DNA from: Streptomyces fodineus
GTDB taxonomy: Bacteria > Actinomycetota > Actinomycetes > Streptomycetales > Streptomycetaceae
Assembly: GCF_001735805.1 (NCBI RefSeq)
Contig: NZ_CP017248.1
Span: 7,006,001 to 7,070,000 of the forward strand
Direction of reading: 5' to 3'
Length of the DNA stretch: 64,000 nt
How positions within the stretch are numbered: position 1 is the first letter of the stretch; each line of letters begins with the position of its first letter. The notes under the pieces were generated by a model. The model had not been told where the DNA came from. It saw only the letters and a program-made list of their open reading frames with translations, and did no database searches. A program made the position numbers and the translations under genes. This document shows, piece after piece, positions 33,314-42,236 of this stretch.

Positions 33314-34885
33314 ATGCGGGGAGAGGTCCTCGACGGCCGGTACGAACTGGTCGAACGGCTGGGCCGGGGCGGCATGGGGGAGGTCTGGGCCGCCCGTGAC
33401 GCGCGGATGCACCGGGACGTGGCGGTCAAACTCGTCACCGCACTGCCGCGGATGGGCGAGCACGAGACCTTCCTCCGGTTCCGCCGCGAGATCAGGTCGG
33501 CGGCCCGGCTGCCCGGCCGGTACACGGTCATCGCCCACGACTGCGGTGAGGCCGTCCTGGACGGCGAACGCGTCCTCTACATGGTGATGGAGCGCCTGAC
33601 CGGGCGGACCCTGTACGACGCGGTCGTGCAGGAACGACCCTCCTGGCAGCGGGCCGTGGCCTGGGCGGGGCAGGTCGCCGCCGCCCTGGACGCCGCGCAC
33701 CGGCAGGGCATCGTGCACCGGGACATCAAGCCGGAGAACGTCATGTTCGACGCCGACGGCGACCTGAAGGTGCTGGATTTCGGCATCGCCAAGTTCCTCG
33801 GCGACACCGTCCTGGTCAGCGGCCTCACCGGCACCGGCGTCGCCATCGGCAGCCTTTTGTACATGTCACCGGAGCAGGCGCGCGGCGAACGCACCGTGGA
33901 CCACCGCACCGACCTCTACTCCTTCGGCTGCCTGCTCTACTTCATGCTCACCGGCCGGCCCCCGCTCGTCGCCGACAACCCCTACGCGCAGATGCATCTG
34001 CTCTTCGAGGGCCGGATCGAGCCGGCGCGCGGGCTGAACCCCGCCGTCCCGCCCGCGCTGGACAGGCTCGTCCTCGATCTGCTGTCCCGCGCCCCCGAGG
34101 AGCGTCCCGCCACGGCCCGTGAGGTCCTCGACCGGCTGGGCGACCTGGGCGAGGCGGCATCCCCGACGGGGCGGGCCGGCGCCGAGGGGGAGGCCGCCGC
34201 GCTGCGCGCAGCCGCCCTGGAGGACGCCCGGGAGCTGCGTGCAAAGGCCGCGCGCGCCGCCGAGCAGCACCGGGAGCTGGCGGAGGCGGCGGCCCGGCAG
34301 GTGCGCGCCGACGCGGAGGCCTACGTCACGGAGCGCAGGACCCGGGCCGAGCGCGAGGGCGTGCGGATCGTCGAGCAGGCGAAGGCCGACGCGGCCGGGC
34401 TGCTGGCCGAGGCCCAGCGGGACGCGCAGGCCAAGCGCGAGGAGGCCGATGCCCTCTTCGAGGAGACCCGCGCCGTGGCCGCGCGGGCCGCCGCCGACTT
34501 CGAGACGAACCTCGCCAAGCGGCGCGAGCAGTCCGAACGGGATCTGGCCGCGCGGCAGGACAAGGCGCGGAAACGGCTCACGGAGATCGAGGGCCGTGCC
34601 GAGCAACTGCGCCTGGAGGCCGAGAGGTTGCGCATCGACGCCGAGCGCCGGGCCGTGCAGCTGGTGACCGAGGCGCAGGAGAAGGCCGACCGGATCCTCT
34701 CGAACGAGACGGTGAGCGGCCTGCGCCGTACGGTGGCCGCGATCATCGCCGACAGCAGATTCACCCCGGTCGGCGGCCTGGTCGAGCAACGCGCGGGCAT
34801 ACTGCGCCAGTTGACCGAACTGCAGGATGCGCTGTCCCGTTTCGACGACCCCTCGACCGGCCGGGAACCGGCCACCAAGGGATGA
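33314..34885 (+). CDS. Serine/threonine protein kinase with long coiled-coil tail
   Basis: 523 residues. Kinase domain at 1-275: Gly loop GRGGMGEVW, Lys39 in AVKL, catalytic loop HRDIKPENV, DFGIAKF and SPEQARG, so it should be active. From about 290 to 480 the protein is a continuous charged helix (LRAAALEDARELRAKAARAAEQH, AEAYVTERRTRAEREGVRIVEQAKADA) similar in type to the Scy/FilP/DivIVA-like coiled coils of Streptomyces. There is no membrane helix and no PASTA domain. The tail could target it to polar growth structures; that is inference from composition. Confidence 0.92.
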   Translation: MRGEVLDGRYELVERLGRGGMGEVWAARDARMHRDVAVKLVTALPRMGEHETFLRFRREIRSAARLPGRYTVIAHDCGEAVLDGERVLYMVMERLTGRTLYDAVVQERPSWQRAVAWAGQVAAALDAAHRQGIVHRDIKPENVMFDADGDLKVLDFGIAKFLGDTVLVSGLTGTGVAIGSLLYMSPEQARGERTVDHRTDLYSFGCLLYFMLTGRPPLVADNPYAQMHLLFEGRIEPARGLNPAVPPALDRLVLDLLSRAPEERPATAREVLDRLGDLGEAASPTGRAGAEGEAAALRAAALEDARELRAKAARAAEQHRELAEAAARQVRADAEAYVTERRTRAEREGVRIVEQAKADAAGLLAEAQRDAQAKREEADALFEETRAVAARAAADFETNLAKRREQSERDLAARQDKARKRLTEIEGRAEQLRLEAERLRIDAERRAVQLVTEAQEKADRILSNETVSGLRRTVAAIIADSRFTPVGGLVEQRAGILRQLTELQDALSRFDDPSTGREPATKG

Positions 34886-34891
34886 AAAAGC

Positions 34892-34924
34892 GACGGCCGG
34901 TCCGGCGCTGCCGGACCGGCCGTC
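34892..34924. terminator. Bidirectional hairpin terminator
   Basis: A perfect 15-bp stem (GACGGCCGGTCCGGC and complement) with loop GCT, 6 bases after the kinase stop and 20 bases before the aceE stop of the converging gene. Confidence 0.85.
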
Positions 34925-34944
34925 TCCCCGTTGTGCGGGCCGTC

Positions 34945-37647
34945 TTACAGCCCGTACCTCTCCCGGGCCTCCTTGACCGCCGTGGCCTTCACCTCGCCGC
35001 GCTTGGCCAGCTGGGCCAGCGCCGCGACGACGATCGACTCGGCGTCGACGCCGAAGTGGCGGCGGGCGGCCTCACGGGTGTCCGACAGACCGAAGCCGTC
35101 GGCGCCCAGCGAGGACCAGTCCTGCTCGACCCACTGCGCGATCTGGTCCGGGACCTGGCGCATGTAGTCGGAGACGGCCAGCACCGGGCCCTCGGCGCCC
35201 TGCAGCGCCTGGCGGACGTACGGCACCCGCTCCTCGCCGCGCAGGAGGGCGGCGTCCGCCTCCATCGCGTCGCGGCGCAGCTCCGACCAGGAGGTCGCCG
35301 ACCAGACGTCGGCCGCGACACCCCACTCCTCGGCGAGCAGCTTCTGGGCCTGAAGGGCCCAGTGGATCGCCGTACCGGAGCCCAGCAACTGGATGCGCGG
35401 GGCGTTGGCGGCCGGGGACAGGCCCGCCGACTCCACCGTGTTGAAGCGGTACAGGCCCTTGACGATGCCCTCGTCGATGCCGAGGCCGGCCGGCTTGGCG
35501 GGCTGCGGCAGCGGCTCGTTGTAGACCGTCAGGTAGTAGAAGACGTTCTGGTCCTCGCCCGGCTTGGCCTCGCCGTACATCCGGCGCAGACCCTCGCGGA
35601 CGATCACCGCGATCTCGTACGCGAACGCGGGGTCGTACGTCAGCGCGGCCGGGTTGGTCGCGGCGATCACCGGGGAGTGGCCGTCGGCGTGCTGCAGGCC
35701 CTCGCCCGTCAGGGTCGTACGGCCGGCGGTCGCGCCGACGAGGAAGCCGCGGCCGAGCTGGTCGCCGAGCTGCCACATCTGGTCGGCGGTGCGCTGCCAG
35801 CCGAACATCGAGTAGAAGATGTAGAAGGGGATCATCGCCTCGCCGTGCGTCGCGTACGACGACGAAGCCGCGATGAAGTCGGCCATCGAACCGGCCTCGG
35901 TGATCCCCTCGTTGAGGATCTGGCCGTTCTTGGCCTCCTTGTAGTACATCAGCTGGTCGCGGTCGACCGGCTCGTACGTCTGGCCCTTGGGTGAGTAGAT
36001 GCCGAGCGACGGGAACAGCGACTCCATGCCGAAGGTGCGCGCCTCGTCGGGGACGATCGGCACCCAGCGCCTGCCCGTCTCCTTGTCGCGGACCAGGTCC
36101 TTGACCAGGCGGACGAAGGCCATGGTGGTGGCCACGTTCTGCGAGCCGGAGCCCTTGTCGAAGGAGGCGAAGGCCTTCTCGGCGGGGGCGGGCAGCGGGG
36201 CCAGCGCGTGCGTGCGGCGGGCCGGGGCCGGGCCGCCGAGGGCCGCGCGGCGCTCCTGGAGGTAGCGGACCTCGGGGGAGTCGGCGCCCGGGTGGCCGTA
36301 GGGAACCTGGCCGTCGGCGAAGTCGCTGTCCTTGATCGGCAGGCCGAGCAGGTCGCGCATCGTCTTGAACTCGTCCACCGTCAGCTTCTTCATCTGGTGG
36401 TTGGCGTTCTTCGACGCGAAGCCCTCGCCGAGGGTGTGGCCCTTGACCGTCTGGGCCAGGATCACGGTCGGCGCGCCCTTGTGCTCGACGGCGGCCTTGT
36501 ACGCGGCGTAGACCTTGCGGGCCTCGTGACCGCCGCGCGAGAGGTGGAAGCACTCGAGGATCTTGTCGTCGCCGAGCAGCTTCGCCATCTCCGCCAGCGC
36601 CGGGTCCTTGCCGAAGAAGTCGGCGCGGATGTAGGCGGCGTCGCGGGTCTGGTACGTCTGGATCTGCGCGTCCGGTACCTCGCGCAGGCGGCGTACGAGC
36701 GCGCCGGTGGTGTCCAGGGCGAACAGCTCGTCCCAGGCGGAGCCCCACAGCGTCTTGACGACGTTCCAGCCGGCGCCGCGGAACTGGGCCTCCAGCTCCT
36801 GCACGATCTTGAAGTTGGCGCGGACCGGGCCGTCGAGGCGCTGCAGGTTGCAGTTGATGACGAAGGTGAGGTTGTCCAGCTCCTCACGGGCGGCGAGGGC
36901 GAGGGCCGCCGTCGACTCGGGCTCGTCCATCTCGCCGTCGCCGAGGAACGCCCACACGTGCGAGGCGGAGACGTCCTTGATGCCGCGGTTGGTGAGGTAG
37001 CGGTTGAAGCGCGCCTGGTAGATGGCGGAGAGCGGGCCGAGGCCCATCGACACCGTCGGGAACTCCCACAGCCAGGGCAGCCGGCGCGGGTGCGGGTACG
37101 ACGGCAGGCCGTTGCCGCCGGCCTCCTGGCGGAAGTTGTCCAGGTGCGCCTCGTTCAGGCGGCCGTCGAGGAAGGCGCGGGCGTAGATACCGGGGGAGGC
37201 GTGGCCCTGGATGTACAGCTGGTCGCCGGAGCCGTCGCCCTCCTTGCCCTTGAAGAAGTGGTTGAAGCCGGTCTCGTACAGCCAGGCGGCGGAGGCGAAG
37301 GTGGCGATGTGCCCGCCGACGCCGTACTTGCTGCCACGGGTCACCATGGCGGCCGCGTTCCACCGGTTCCAGGCCGTGATCCGGGCCTCCATCTCCGGGT
37401 CGCCGGGCAGCGCGGGCTCGGCGGCGGTCGGGATGGTGTTGACGTAGTCCGTCTCGAGGAGCTTCGGCAGCGCGATGCCGCCCGCCTCGGCGCGCTCCAG
37501 CGTGCGGCGCATCAGGTACGCGGCGCGGTGCGGCCCGGCCTCCCTGGCGACGGCGTCGAGGGAGGCCTGCCATTCGGCGGTCTCCTCCGGGTCGCGGTCC
37601 GGGAGCTGGTCGAGCGCGCTCGGCTGGATGGCGTTGGGGTCGGTCAT
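34945..37647 (-). CDS. aceE: Pyruvate dehydrogenase E1 (homodimeric)
   Basis: 900 residues; ATG 37647 follows GGAAGGCGGCGAC. It decarboxylates pyruvate with thiamine diphosphate and transfers the acetyl group to the lipoyl arm of E2. The thiamine diphosphate motif starts at FLGDGEMDEPES; the transketolase-like second half contains EAGSMADFIAASSSYATHG and GEGLQHADGHSP. Length is right for the single-chain bacterial E1. E2 and E3 genes lie upstream on the same strand. Between them is a GntR regulator, and a 17-bp dyad sits in the aceE promoter region. Confidence 0.97.
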   Translation of the reverse strand: MTDPNAIQPSALDQLPDRDPEETAEWQASLDAVAREAGPHRAAYLMRRTLERAEAGGIALPKLLETDYVNTIPTAAEPALPGDPEMEARITAWNRWNAAAMVTRGSKYGVGGHIATFASAAWLYETGFNHFFKGKEGDGSGDQLYIQGHASPGIYARAFLDGRLNEAHLDNFRQEAGGNGLPSYPHPRRLPWLWEFPTVSMGLGPLSAIYQARFNRYLTNRGIKDVSASHVWAFLGDGEMDEPESTAALALAAREELDNLTFVINCNLQRLDGPVRANFKIVQELEAQFRGAGWNVVKTLWGSAWDELFALDTTGALVRRLREVPDAQIQTYQTRDAAYIRADFFGKDPALAEMAKLLGDDKILECFHLSRGGHEARKVYAAYKAAVEHKGAPTVILAQTVKGHTLGEGFASKNANHQMKKLTVDEFKTMRDLLGLPIKDSDFADGQVPYGHPGADSPEVRYLQERRAALGGPAPARRTHALAPLPAPAEKAFASFDKGSGSQNVATTMAFVRLVKDLVRDKETGRRWVPIVPDEARTFGMESLFPSLGIYSPKGQTYEPVDRDQLMYYKEAKNGQILNEGITEAGSMADFIAASSSYATHGEAMIPFYIFYSMFGWQRTADQMWQLGDQLGRGFLVGATAGRTTLTGEGLQHADGHSPVIAATNPAALTYDPAFAYEIAVIVREGLRRMYGEAKPGEDQNVFYYLTVYNEPLPQPAKPAGLGIDEGIVKGLYRFNTVESAGLSPAANAPRIQLLGSGTAIHWALQAQKLLAEEWGVAADVWSATSWSELRRDAMEADAALLRGEERVPYVRQALQGAEGPVLAVSDYMRQVPDQIAQWVEQDWSSLGADGFGLSDTREAARRHFGVDAESIVVAALAQLAKRGEVKATAVKEARERYGL

Positions 37648-37766
37648 GTCGCCGCCTTCCTCAGTCGAAGGGGGTTCCCTCATCGGTAAGGGTTCGGGGG
37701 TGCCCTAGGTCTTTGGCAGGACAGGGCTAGGACTTCGGTGGAAGTCCGTCGGCGACTGTAACTCCC

Positions 37767-37783
37767 TGATCGATGATCGATCA
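37767..37783. promoter_or_regulatory. 17-bp dyad upstream of aceE
   Basis: TGATCGATGATCGATCA: 8-bp arms complementary to each other around one central base, 120 bases before the aceE start. The size and AT-rich centre fit operators of FadR/PdhR-type GntR regulators, and such a regulator is encoded 135 bases away. Confidence 0.65.
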
Positions 37784-37917
37784 AAGGGTTGAGGGGGAAA
37801 AACTCTTGATTTGGAGAAAGTCGGCACGCGGTGCCTTCGGCGATGGCACCCGGTGACGCTGAATCGCCTTGTTTTCGCAGGTGGGGCGGCGTTTGAGCGG
37901 GGGCCTGCTCGACTGAA

Positions 37918-38541
37918 TCAAGCGCGGGGCGCGCAGCCCAGCACGTGCGCCTTCACGATCTCCGCGATGCGCGGATCCCGGCGCTTGAAGGCGGCCACCA
38001 GCTCCTCGTGCTCCTCCGCGTACGACTGCTGGACCGTGCCCAGCCAGCGGATGGACAGCGCCGTGAAGACCTCGATGCCCAGCCCTTCCCAGGTGTGCAG
38101 CAGCACCGAGTTCTGTGCGGCGCGCACGAGTGCGCGGTGGAAGCCGACGGTGTGACGGACCTGGGCGGTGCCGTCGGCCTTGCGGTCGGCCTCGTACAGG
38201 GCCAGGACGTGCGGCTCCAGGGCCGAGCAGTCCTCGGCGAGACGGTCGGCGGCCAGTTCCGCCGCGATGGCCTCCAGGCCGGCCCGTACGGGGTAACTCT
38301 CTTCCAGGTCCGCCGCGGTCAGGTTGCGTACGCGCACGCCCTTGTTCGGCGCGGATTCGATCAGCCGCAGCGACTCCAGCTCGCGCAGGGCCTCACGGAC
38401 CGGGGTCTGGCTGACCTCCAGCTCGGTGGCGATCCGGCGCTCCACGATCCGCTCACCCGGCTGCCAGCGCCCGCTGACGATCCCTTCCACGATGTGCTCG
38501 CGGATCTGTTCGCGCAGCGAGTGGACGACGGGCGCGGTCAT
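37918..38541 (-). CDS. GntR-family regulator (FadR/FCD type)
   Basis: 207 residues; ATG 38541 follows AAGGAGCCCCC. N-terminal winged helix (IVEGIVSGRWQPGERI, ATELEVSQTPVREALRELE) and a C-terminal FCD ligand domain (about 80-200) with the metal/ligand His residues around RHTVGFHRALVRAAQN. The position between aceE and the E2 gene and the dyad before aceE suggest it controls pyruvate dehydrogenase, like PdhR. A possible -10 (TATTGT, 38572-38577) for its own gene overlaps a TTGTCTAAAC element. Confidence 0.9.
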   Translation of the reverse strand: MTAPVVHSLREQIREHIVEGIVSGRWQPGERIVERRIATELEVSQTPVREALRELESLRLIESAPNKGVRVRNLTAADLEESYPVRAGLEAIAAELAADRLAEDCSALEPHVLALYEADRKADGTAQVRHTVGFHRALVRAAQNSVLLHTWEGLGIEVFTALSIRWLGTVQQSYAEEHEELVAAFKRRDPRIAEIVKAHVLGCAPRA

Positions 38542-38667
38542 GGGGGCTCCTTAGGGAGGGCTGACGTTTAGACAATACGGCGGGTTCGCTCCGGGGGTAG
38601 GGCACGTAAGGGTGCTTTTGCGCAGGTGAGACGAGGCTTACACGCTTCTTGTGCCGACAAACACGAA

Positions 38668-38697
38668 CACCCCGCCCGGAAAGCTCCGGACGGGGTG
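38668..38697 (-). terminator. Terminator of the E2 gene
   Basis: Arms CACCCCG-CCGGA and TCCGG-CGGGGTG (one mismatch), loop AAGC, 26 bases past the E2 stop. Confidence 0.7.
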
Positions 38698-38723
38698 CCG
38701 TACAGGCGCAGAGCCCAGCGGGC

Positions 38724-40481
38724 TTACAGGCCCAGCTCGACCTCGAACTCGCCCGCCTCCAGGATCGCCTTGACCGCCGTCAGGTAACGGGCCGCGTCGG
38801 CGCCGTCGACCAGGCGGTGGTCGTAGGAGAGGGTCAGGTAGGTCATGTCGCGGACGCCGATGACCGTGCCCTCCTCGGTCTCGATGACGGCCGGACGCTT
38901 GACCGTGGCACCGATGCCGAGGATCGCGACCTGGCCCGGCGGCACGATGATCGTGTCGAACAGCGCGCCACGCGAACCGGTGTTGGAGATGGTGAAGGTC
39001 GCGCCGGACAGCTCGTCCGGGGTGATCTTGTTGGCGCGGACCTTGCCGGCCAGCTCCGCCGTGGCCTTGGCGATGCCCGCGATGTTGAGGTCGCCGGCGT
39101 GCTTGATGACCGGGGTCATCAGGCCCTTCTCGGAGTCCACCGCGATACCGATGCTCTCGGTGTCGAAGTAGGTGATGGTCCCCTCGGCCTCGTTGATCCT
39201 GGCGTTGATGACCGGGTGGGCCTTCAGCGCCTGGGCGGCGGCCTTGACGAAGAACGGCATCGGGGAGAGCTTGACGCCCTCACGGGCCGCGAAGGAGTCC
39301 TTCGCCTTGCCGCGCAGCTTCATCAGGCGGGTGACGTCGACCTCGACGACCGACGACAGCTGGGCCTGCTCGTGCAGCGCCTTGACCATGTTGTCGCCGA
39401 TGACCTTGCGGATCCGCGGCATCTTCACGGTCTGGCCGCGCAGCGGGGAGACCTCCAGGGCGGGGGCCTTCTTCGCGGCGCTCGGAGCAGCGGCGGCCGG
39501 AGCCGGGGCAGCGGCGGCGGCCTTCGCGGCCTCGGCGGCGGCGATGACGTCCTGCTTGCGGATACGGCCGCCGACGCCGGTGCCCTTGACGGTGGCCAGG
39601 TCGACGCCGTTCTCGGCGGCGAGCTTGCGCACCAGCGGGGTGACGTACGCGCCCTCGTCGGTCGCCTGGGTGGCGGTCGGGTGGGTGGGCGCGGTGGCCG
39701 GGGCGACCGGAGCCGGGGCGGGCGCCGGAGCCGCGGGCTGGGCCGGGGCAGCCGGAGCCGGGGCGGCAGCGGCGGGCGCGGCCGGAGCGGCGGGCGCGGG
39801 GGCAGCCGGAGCCGCGGCCGGAGCCGGGGCGGCGGCGGGGGCCGGGGCGGCCGGAGCCGGAGCGGCGGCCGGGGCGGCACCCGGGGCGCCGATGACGGCG
39901 AGCTTGGCGCCGACCTCGGCGGTCTCGTCCTCGTTCACCACGATCTCGAGCAGCACGCCGGAAGCCGGCGCCGGGATCTCGGTGTCGACCTTGTCCGTGG
40001 AGACCTCGAGCAGCGGCTCGTCGGCCTCGACGGAGTCGCCGACCGACTTCAGCCAGCGGGTGACGGTGCCCTCGGTGACGGACTCACCGAGCGCGGGCAG
40101 GACCACGTCCGTGCCCTCGGCGCCACCGGCCGGAGCGGCGGCGGGAGCCGGGGCGGCCGGGGCCTCGGCGACCGGGGCCGGGGCGGGCTCGGCGGCCGGA
40201 GCCTCGGCAGCGGCGGGGGCCGGGGCGGCAGCGGGCGCACCCGTGCCGTCGTCGATGACGGCCAGCTCGGCGCCGACCTCGACGGTCTCGTCCTCGGCGA
40301 CCTTGATGGAGGCCAGCACACCGGCGGCGGGGGAGGGGATCTCGGTGTCGACCTTGTCGGTCGAGACCTCGAGCAGCGGCTCGTCGGCCTCGACGCGCTC
40401 GCCCTCGGCCTTCAGCCAGCGGGTGACAGTGCCCTCGGTGACGCTCTCGCCGAGCGCCGGAAGGGTTACGGAAACCGCCAT
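38724..40481 (-). CDS. sucB: Dihydrolipoamide acyltransferase (E2) with two lipoyl domains
   Basis: 585 residues. Two lipoyl domains (1-76 and about 125-205), each with the lipoylated Lys in VSTDKVDTEIP; Ala/Pro-rich hinges; a peripheral subunit-binding domain (YVTPLVRKLAAENGVDLATVKG, about 300-335); and the catalytic acyltransferase core ending in YDHRLVDGADAARYL, with the His-Asp motif. It carries acyl groups between E1 and coenzyme A. In actinobacteria this E2 is shared by the pyruvate and 2-oxoglutarate complexes, so the name sucB is by custom. The lipoyl groups come from LipB/LipA in this window. It lies just downstream of lpd, probably in one operon. Confidence 0.96.
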   Translation of the reverse strand: MAVSVTLPALGESVTEGTVTRWLKAEGERVEADEPLLEVSTDKVDTEIPSPAAGVLASIKVAEDETVEVGAELAVIDDGTGAPAAAPAPAAAEAPAAEPAPAPVAEAPAAPAPAAAPAGGAEGTDVVLPALGESVTEGTVTRWLKSVGDSVEADEPLLEVSTDKVDTEIPAPASGVLLEIVVNEDETAEVGAKLAVIGAPGAAPAAAPAPAAPAPAAAPAPAAAPAAPAPAAPAAPAAAAPAPAAPAQPAAPAPAPAPVAPATAPTHPTATQATDEGAYVTPLVRKLAAENGVDLATVKGTGVGGRIRKQDVIAAAEAAKAAAAAPAPAAAAPSAAKKAPALEVSPLRGQTVKMPRIRKVIGDNMVKALHEQAQLSSVVEVDVTRLMKLRGKAKDSFAAREGVKLSPMPFFVKAAAQALKAHPVINARINEAEGTITYFDTESIGIAVDSEKGLMTPVIKHAGDLNIAGIAKATAELAGKVRANKITPDELSGATFTISNTGSRGALFDTIIVPPGQVAILGIGATVKRPAVIETEEGTVIGVRDMTYLTLSYDHRLVDGADAARYLTAVKAILEAGEFEVELGL

Positions 40482-40542
40482 GGTTTCGGTTGCTCCTAAC
40501 GAATTGCGGAAGTCTGTGTCGTCGCGCCCGTTGACCGAAGGC

Positions 40543-41931
40543 TCAGTCGTGGGAGTGCAGCGGCTTGCCGGCGAGCGCCAGGTGCGCTTCGCCCATCGCC
40601 TCGTTCTGCGTCGGGTGGGCGTGGATGAGCTGGGCGACCTCGGCCGGCAGCGCCTCCCAGTTGTAGATCAGCTGGGCCTCGCCGACCTGCTCACCCATGC
40701 GGTCGCCGACCATGTGGACGCCGACCACGGCACCGTCCTTGACCTGGACGAGCTTGATCTCGCCCGCGGTGTTCAGGATCTTGCTCTTGCCGTTGCCCGC
40801 CAGGTTGTACTTCAGAGCGACGACCTTGTCCGCGCCGTAGATCTCCTTGGCCTTGGCCTCGGTGATGCCGACGGAGGCGACCTCCGGGTGGCAGTACGTC
40901 ACCCGCGGGACACCGTCGTAGTCGATCGGAACGACCTTCAGACCGGCCAGACGCTCCGCCACCAGGATGCCCTCGGCGAAGCCGACGTGCGCGAGCTGGA
41001 GCGTCGGGACCAGGTCACCGACGGCGGAGATGGTCGGGACGTTGGTCCGCATGTACTCGTCGACCAGGACGTAGCCACGGTCCATGGCGACGCCCTGCTC
41101 CTCGTAGCCCAGGCCCTGCGAGACCGGGCCGCGGCCGACGGCGACGAGGAGGACCTCGGCCTCGAACTCCTTGCCGTCCGCCAGGGTGACCTTCACGCCG
41201 TCCTGGGTGTACTCGGCCTTCTGGAAGAAGGTGCCGAGGTTGAACTTGATGCCGCGCTTGCGGAACGCGCGCTCAAGAAGCTTCGAAGAGTTCTCGTCCT
41301 CGACCGGGACGAGGTGCTTCAGGCCCTCGATGACCGTGACGTCCGAGCCGAAGGACTTCCACGCCGAGGCGAACTCGACGCCGATGACACCGCCGCCCAG
41401 GATGATCGCGGACTTCGGCACGCGGTCCAGGACGAGGGCGTGGTCGGAGGAGATGATCCGGTTGCCGTCGATCTCCAGGCCCGGCAGCGACTTCGGCACG
41501 GAGCCGGTCGCCAGCAGGACGTGGCGGCCCTGGACGCGTCGGCCGTTGACGTCGACGGAGGTCGGGGAGGACAGCCGGCCCTCACCCTCGATGTAGGTCA
41601 CCTTGCGGGAGGCGATCAGACCCTGCAGGCCCTTGTACAGGCCGGCGATGACGCCGTCCTTGTACTTGTGGACGGCCGGGACGTCGATGCCCTCGAAGGT
41701 CGCCTTCACGCCGAACTGCTCGCTCTCGCGGGCCTGGTCGGCGATCTCGCCCGCGTGGAGCAGGGCCTTGGTGGGGATGCAACCCCGGTGCAGGCAGGTG
41801 CCGCCGACCTTGTCCTTCTCGATCAGGGCGACGTCCAGGCCCAGCTGCGCCCCGCGCAGGGCCGCGGCGTAACCACCGCTACCACCGCCGAGGATCACTA
41901 GGTCGAAAACGGTGCTGGCGTCGTTCGCCAC
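40543..41931 (-). CDS. lpdA: Dihydrolipoamide dehydrogenase (E3)
   Basis: 462 residues from GTG 41931 (VANDASTVFDLVILGG), GGAGG just upstream. FAD fold GGGSGGYAAALRGAQLG, redox disulfide GGTCLHRGCIPTK, NAD fold ILGGGVIGVEFAS and the C-terminal catalytic pair in HAHPTQNEAMGE. It reoxidises the dihydrolipoyl arm of E2 with NAD. It is followed by the E2 gene after 61 bases. Confidence 0.97.
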   Translation of the reverse strand: MANDASTVFDLVILGGGSGGYAAALRGAQLGLDVALIEKDKVGGTCLHRGCIPTKALLHAGEIADQARESEQFGVKATFEGIDVPAVHKYKDGVIAGLYKGLQGLIASRKVTYIEGEGRLSSPTSVDVNGRRVQGRHVLLATGSVPKSLPGLEIDGNRIISSDHALVLDRVPKSAIILGGGVIGVEFASAWKSFGSDVTVIEGLKHLVPVEDENSSKLLERAFRKRGIKFNLGTFFQKAEYTQDGVKVTLADGKEFEAEVLLVAVGRGPVSQGLGYEEQGVAMDRGYVLVDEYMRTNVPTISAVGDLVPTLQLAHVGFAEGILVAERLAGLKVVPIDYDGVPRVTYCHPEVASVGITEAKAKEIYGADKVVALKYNLAGNGKSKILNTAGEIKLVQVKDGAVVGVHMVGDRMGEQVGEAQLIYNWEALPAEVAQLIHAHPTQNEAMGEAHLALAGKPLHSHD

Positions 41932-42236
41932 GTCACGTCCTCCATGCATGTGCGCCTTGCGCCGATCTCCTGTGACCGGCGGGCGGCTGGTGTCCGGCCG
42001 CTTGATGCTTCGGCCCTTCGGTGGGGGCCCTGTCCTGCCGGGCTCCATCTTTGCACTTGTTCGAGGCGGACGAGACGCCGGGCTGGAGTGTGAGACACCC
42101 CACGTACAGCTGAAAACGGGAGGCGCGCGTGACCAAGGGGCGCGGGGCCGTGTCTGACATGCGGATCCGCCGCGTGGGCGCGAACAACCCCACGCGGCGG
42201 ATCCGTACTACGGAACGGACCGCGCCATCAGGCGTT
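41932..42236. other. Intergenic region between pepA and lpd
   Basis: 305 bp with the pepA terminator (42162-42205) and the promoter region of the lpd-E2 unit. No supported gene; long frames here are extensions of lpd or antisense frames. Confidence 0.6.
42162..42205 (-). terminator. pepA terminator
   Basis: Perfect 17-bp arms (CGGATCCGCCGCGTGGG and complement) with a 10-base loop, 32 bases past the pepA stop. Confidence 0.85.
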
